DNA of 7,677 bases, taken from contig CALKXX010000209.1 in assembly GCA_938003725.1 (NCBI GenBank), forward strand, positions 1 to 7,677, read 5' to 3'. The notes under the pieces are model-generated. The model made no database searches. It was not told the origin of the DNA and was given only the letters and a program-made list of their open reading frames with translations. The DNA comes from an uncultured Sphingomonadaceae bacterium. GTDB taxonomy: Bacteria > Pseudomonadota > Alphaproteobacteria > Sphingomonadales > Sphingomonadaceae. How positions within the stretch are numbered: position 1 is the stretch's first letter; each line of letters starts with the position of its first letter. Positions 5,931-7,677 of the stretch are shown piece by piece. The position numbers were made by a program, and so were the translations under genes.

Positions 5931-7677
5931 ATGTCAATAAGAAGACTCCCGAATAGCTTGATCAATCGTATCGCTGCCGGTGAAGTGGTAGAGCGTCCGG
6001 CCAGTGCGTTAAAAGAGCTTGTCGAAAATGCGATTGATGCCGGTTCGACCCAGATTGGCATCCGGTTGAAACAGGGCGGATTGGAACTGGCCGAGGTTAG
6101 CGACAATGGTTGCGGCATGACCCGCGACGATATCGCACTGGCGCTGGAGCGTCATGCTACGTCCAAATTACCCGATGAAGCGATTGAGATGGTCGCGACG
6201 CTGGGCTTTCGGGGTGAAGCGCTGCCCTCTATCGCCAGTGTCGCTAAGCTGACGGTTGAAAGCCGTGTGGTGGAAGGTGACGGTTGGACGCGGATCGTTG
6301 ACCATGGAGAGCTTGTGCACGAGGGGCCCGCCGCCATCCCATTCGGTACGAAGGTCCGCGTAGAAAGTCTGTTTGCCAAGGTTCCGGCGCGTAGAAAGTT
6401 TTTGCGCACGCCGAGAAGTGAATATGCCGCCTGTGTGGATGTCGTTCGCCGTCTCGCAATGGCGCGTCCGGACATCGGTTTTACCCTGGATCACGAAGGC
6501 CGCAAGGCAATCTCCGTTCAAGGCGGCGAAAGCGGTCCTGACCGAGTTGCTGCTTTGACCAACAACGAACTGCGAGCGAATAGTGTTGGTGTTGATCTGG
6601 TCCGCGAGGAGGTGCGTCTGTCGGGCGTTGCAGGGCTGCCAACATATAATCGCGGTGTCGCGGATCACCAATTTCTGTTCGTCAATGGCCGCCCGGTGAA
6701 AGATCGTCTGCTGGCCGGAGCTGTAAGAGGTGCTTATGCCGAGATGCTGGCGCGGGACAGGCATCCGGTTGTGGCACTGTTCATCGATATGCCGCCGGAA
6801 CTGGTCGATGTGAATGTGCATCCCGCAAAAACGGAAGTGCGTTTTCGGGAACCTGCCATGGTTCGCGGAATGATCGTCAGCGGCCTGCGCCGGGCATTGG
6901 ATGAAGGCGGTTTTCGCGCAGTACAACGTCCGGCTGAATCGGCACTTGCCAATTGGCAGACAGAGAATGTCGCGCCTGACCCTCAACAGAATATTTTCAC
7001 TGCGTCGGGCAGGGCGAGCGTTCAAACACAACCATATCCGTCGGCGGAGAATGGTGTGAACGACCATGTAAGCGCGTTTTCCGGTTTGGATCATTCGGCG
7101 GAAATCGCCCCGATCATGGGCCGTGCAGAACAGGCAGCAGAGCCGGTTCCACAAAGCACAAGGCATCCATTGGGCGTGGCACGTGGTCAGGTTGCAAAAA
7201 CATATATTGTTGCTGAGGCCGAGGATGGCCTGGTCATCGTCGATCAACATGCGGCCCATGAACGTTTGGTTCTGGAACGAATGCGCAAAGCGGTTGAGGG
7301 TGGATCCGTTGCCTCGCAGGCGCTGTTGATGGCAGAGGTTGTCGAACTGGATGAAAATGCCTGCGATCGGTTAGAGGCGCGTGCAGAGGAACTCACTGAA
7401 TTTGGCTTGGATCTGGAACGATTTGGTCCGTCAGCAATGCTCGTCCGGGCAACGCCCGCGATGTTGGGTTCCGGTGATGTGCAAGGTCTGGTTACCGATT
7501 TAGCCGATGAACTAGGCGCTTATGACGAAGCTTTATCGCTGAAGGAGCGGATTGACCATGTCGCTTCAACCATGGCTTGTCATGGATCGGTTAGGGCAGG
7601 GCGCGTTCTCAATGTCGCGGAGATGAACGCCTTGCTAAGAGAGATGGAAGTGACCCCGCATTCAGGTCAGTGCAATC
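5931..7677 (+). CDS. mutL: DNA mismatch repair protein MutL (partial, 3' end outside window)
   Basis: 582 codons are open to the window edge, lacking only the end of the C-terminal domain. MutL is a homodimeric GHKL ATPase that couples MutS mismatch recognition to downstream repair. ATPase motifs: E29 and N33 in ELVENAIDAG (29-38), D58NGCGM (58-63), GFRGEAL (92-98), GTKV (139-142), and DVNVHPAKTEVRF (293-305). A variable linker covers about 325-405. The C-terminal domain has DQHAAHERLVLE (438-449), which matches the DQHA-x2-E-x4-E nicking-endonuclease motif; ACHGSVRAG (549-557) and the terminal SGQCN fit the other metal-site segments. E. coli MutL lacks this motif because MutH cuts instead. 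The ATG at 5931 has AGGAA 7 bases upstream and gives the canonical N-terminus with LINRIAAGEVVERP. I followed the frame line by line and found no break. Confidence 0.97.
   Translation, partial: MSIRRLPNSLINRIAAGEVVERPASALKELVENAIDAGSTQIGIRLKQGGLELAEVSDNGCGMTRDDIALALERHATSKLPDEAIEMVATLGFRGEALPSIASVAKLTVESRVVEGDGWTRIVDHGELVHEGPAAIPFGTKVRVESLFAKVPARRKFLRTPRSEYAACVDVVRRLAMARPDIGFTLDHEGRKAISVQGGESGPDRVAALTNNELRANSVGVDLVREEVRLSGVAGLPTYNRGVADHQFLFVNGRPVKDRLLAGAVRGAYAEMLARDRHPVVALFIDMPPELVDVNVHPAKTEVRFREPAMVRGMIVSGLRRALDEGGFRAVQRPAESALANWQTENVAPDPQQNIFTASGRASVQTQPYPSAENGVNDHVSAFSGLDHSAEIAPIMGRAEQAAEPVPQSTRHPLGVARGQVAKTYIVAEAEDGLVIVDQHAAHERLVLERMRKAVEGGSVASQALLMAEVVELDENACDRLEARAEELTEFGLDLERFGPSAMLVRATPAMLGSGDVQGLVTDLADELGAYDEALSLKERIDHVASTMACHGSVRAGRVLNVAEMNALLREMEVTPHSGQCN

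Noticed and set aside
6168..7259. A 363-codon open frame on the minus strand inside mutL
   Set aside because: It lies wholly antisense to an intact, strongly conserved mutL. Its translation is rich in Cys, His and Arg with no recognisable domain, and there is no ribosome site or spacing typical of a gene. It looks like a codon-bias shadow.

Overview
The window is an ordinary but very clean piece of a bacterial chromosome. It carries the complete rod-shape (elongasome) operon mreB-mreC-mreD-mrdA-rodA on the minus strand, a tRNA-Lys(CTT) gene downstream of it, and a divergent mutL on the plus strand that runs off the right edge. The protein sequences look alphaproteobacterial, most likely a Sphingomonadales member with only moderately high GC. 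This rests on the FTRRA stretch at the N-terminus of PBP2, the RodA N-terminus, and a MutL with an endonuclease-type C-terminus of the kind found in bacteria lacking MutH. The order-level assignment is recalled, not computed.

Layout, left to right: 1-44 holds a hairpin with a U-tract that reads as a terminator for the tRNA. 45-120 is tRNA-Lys with encoded CCA, and 138-167 its probable own promoter. 185-1297 is rodA, 1301-3259 mrdA (PBP2), 3256-3771 mreD, 3771-4679 mreC and 4727-5767 mreB, all on the minus strand. 5768-5930 is the shared divergent control region, and 5931 to the end is mutL (582 codons visible, C-terminal end missing).

How they work together: MreB filaments on the inner membrane face organise the elongation machine. 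MreC and MreD link the filaments to the periplasmic synthases. RodA polymerises glycan strands from lipid II and PBP2 crosslinks them. The last four genes are packed with a 1-base overlap (mreC/mreD), a 4-base overlap (mreD/mrdA) and a 3-base gap (mrdA/rodA). They use GTG, GTG and TTG starts for mreD, mrdA and rodA, which suggests translational coupling from mreC onward. MutL is the unrelated mismatch-repair matchmaker/endonuclease and shares only the control region.

I found no undescribed system here. The points most worth a second look are the mrdA stop codon lying in the same frame as rodA, the cluster of direct and inverted repeats between mreB and mutL, the charged C-terminal extension of PBP2, and the lack of a visible terminator between rodA and the tRNA.
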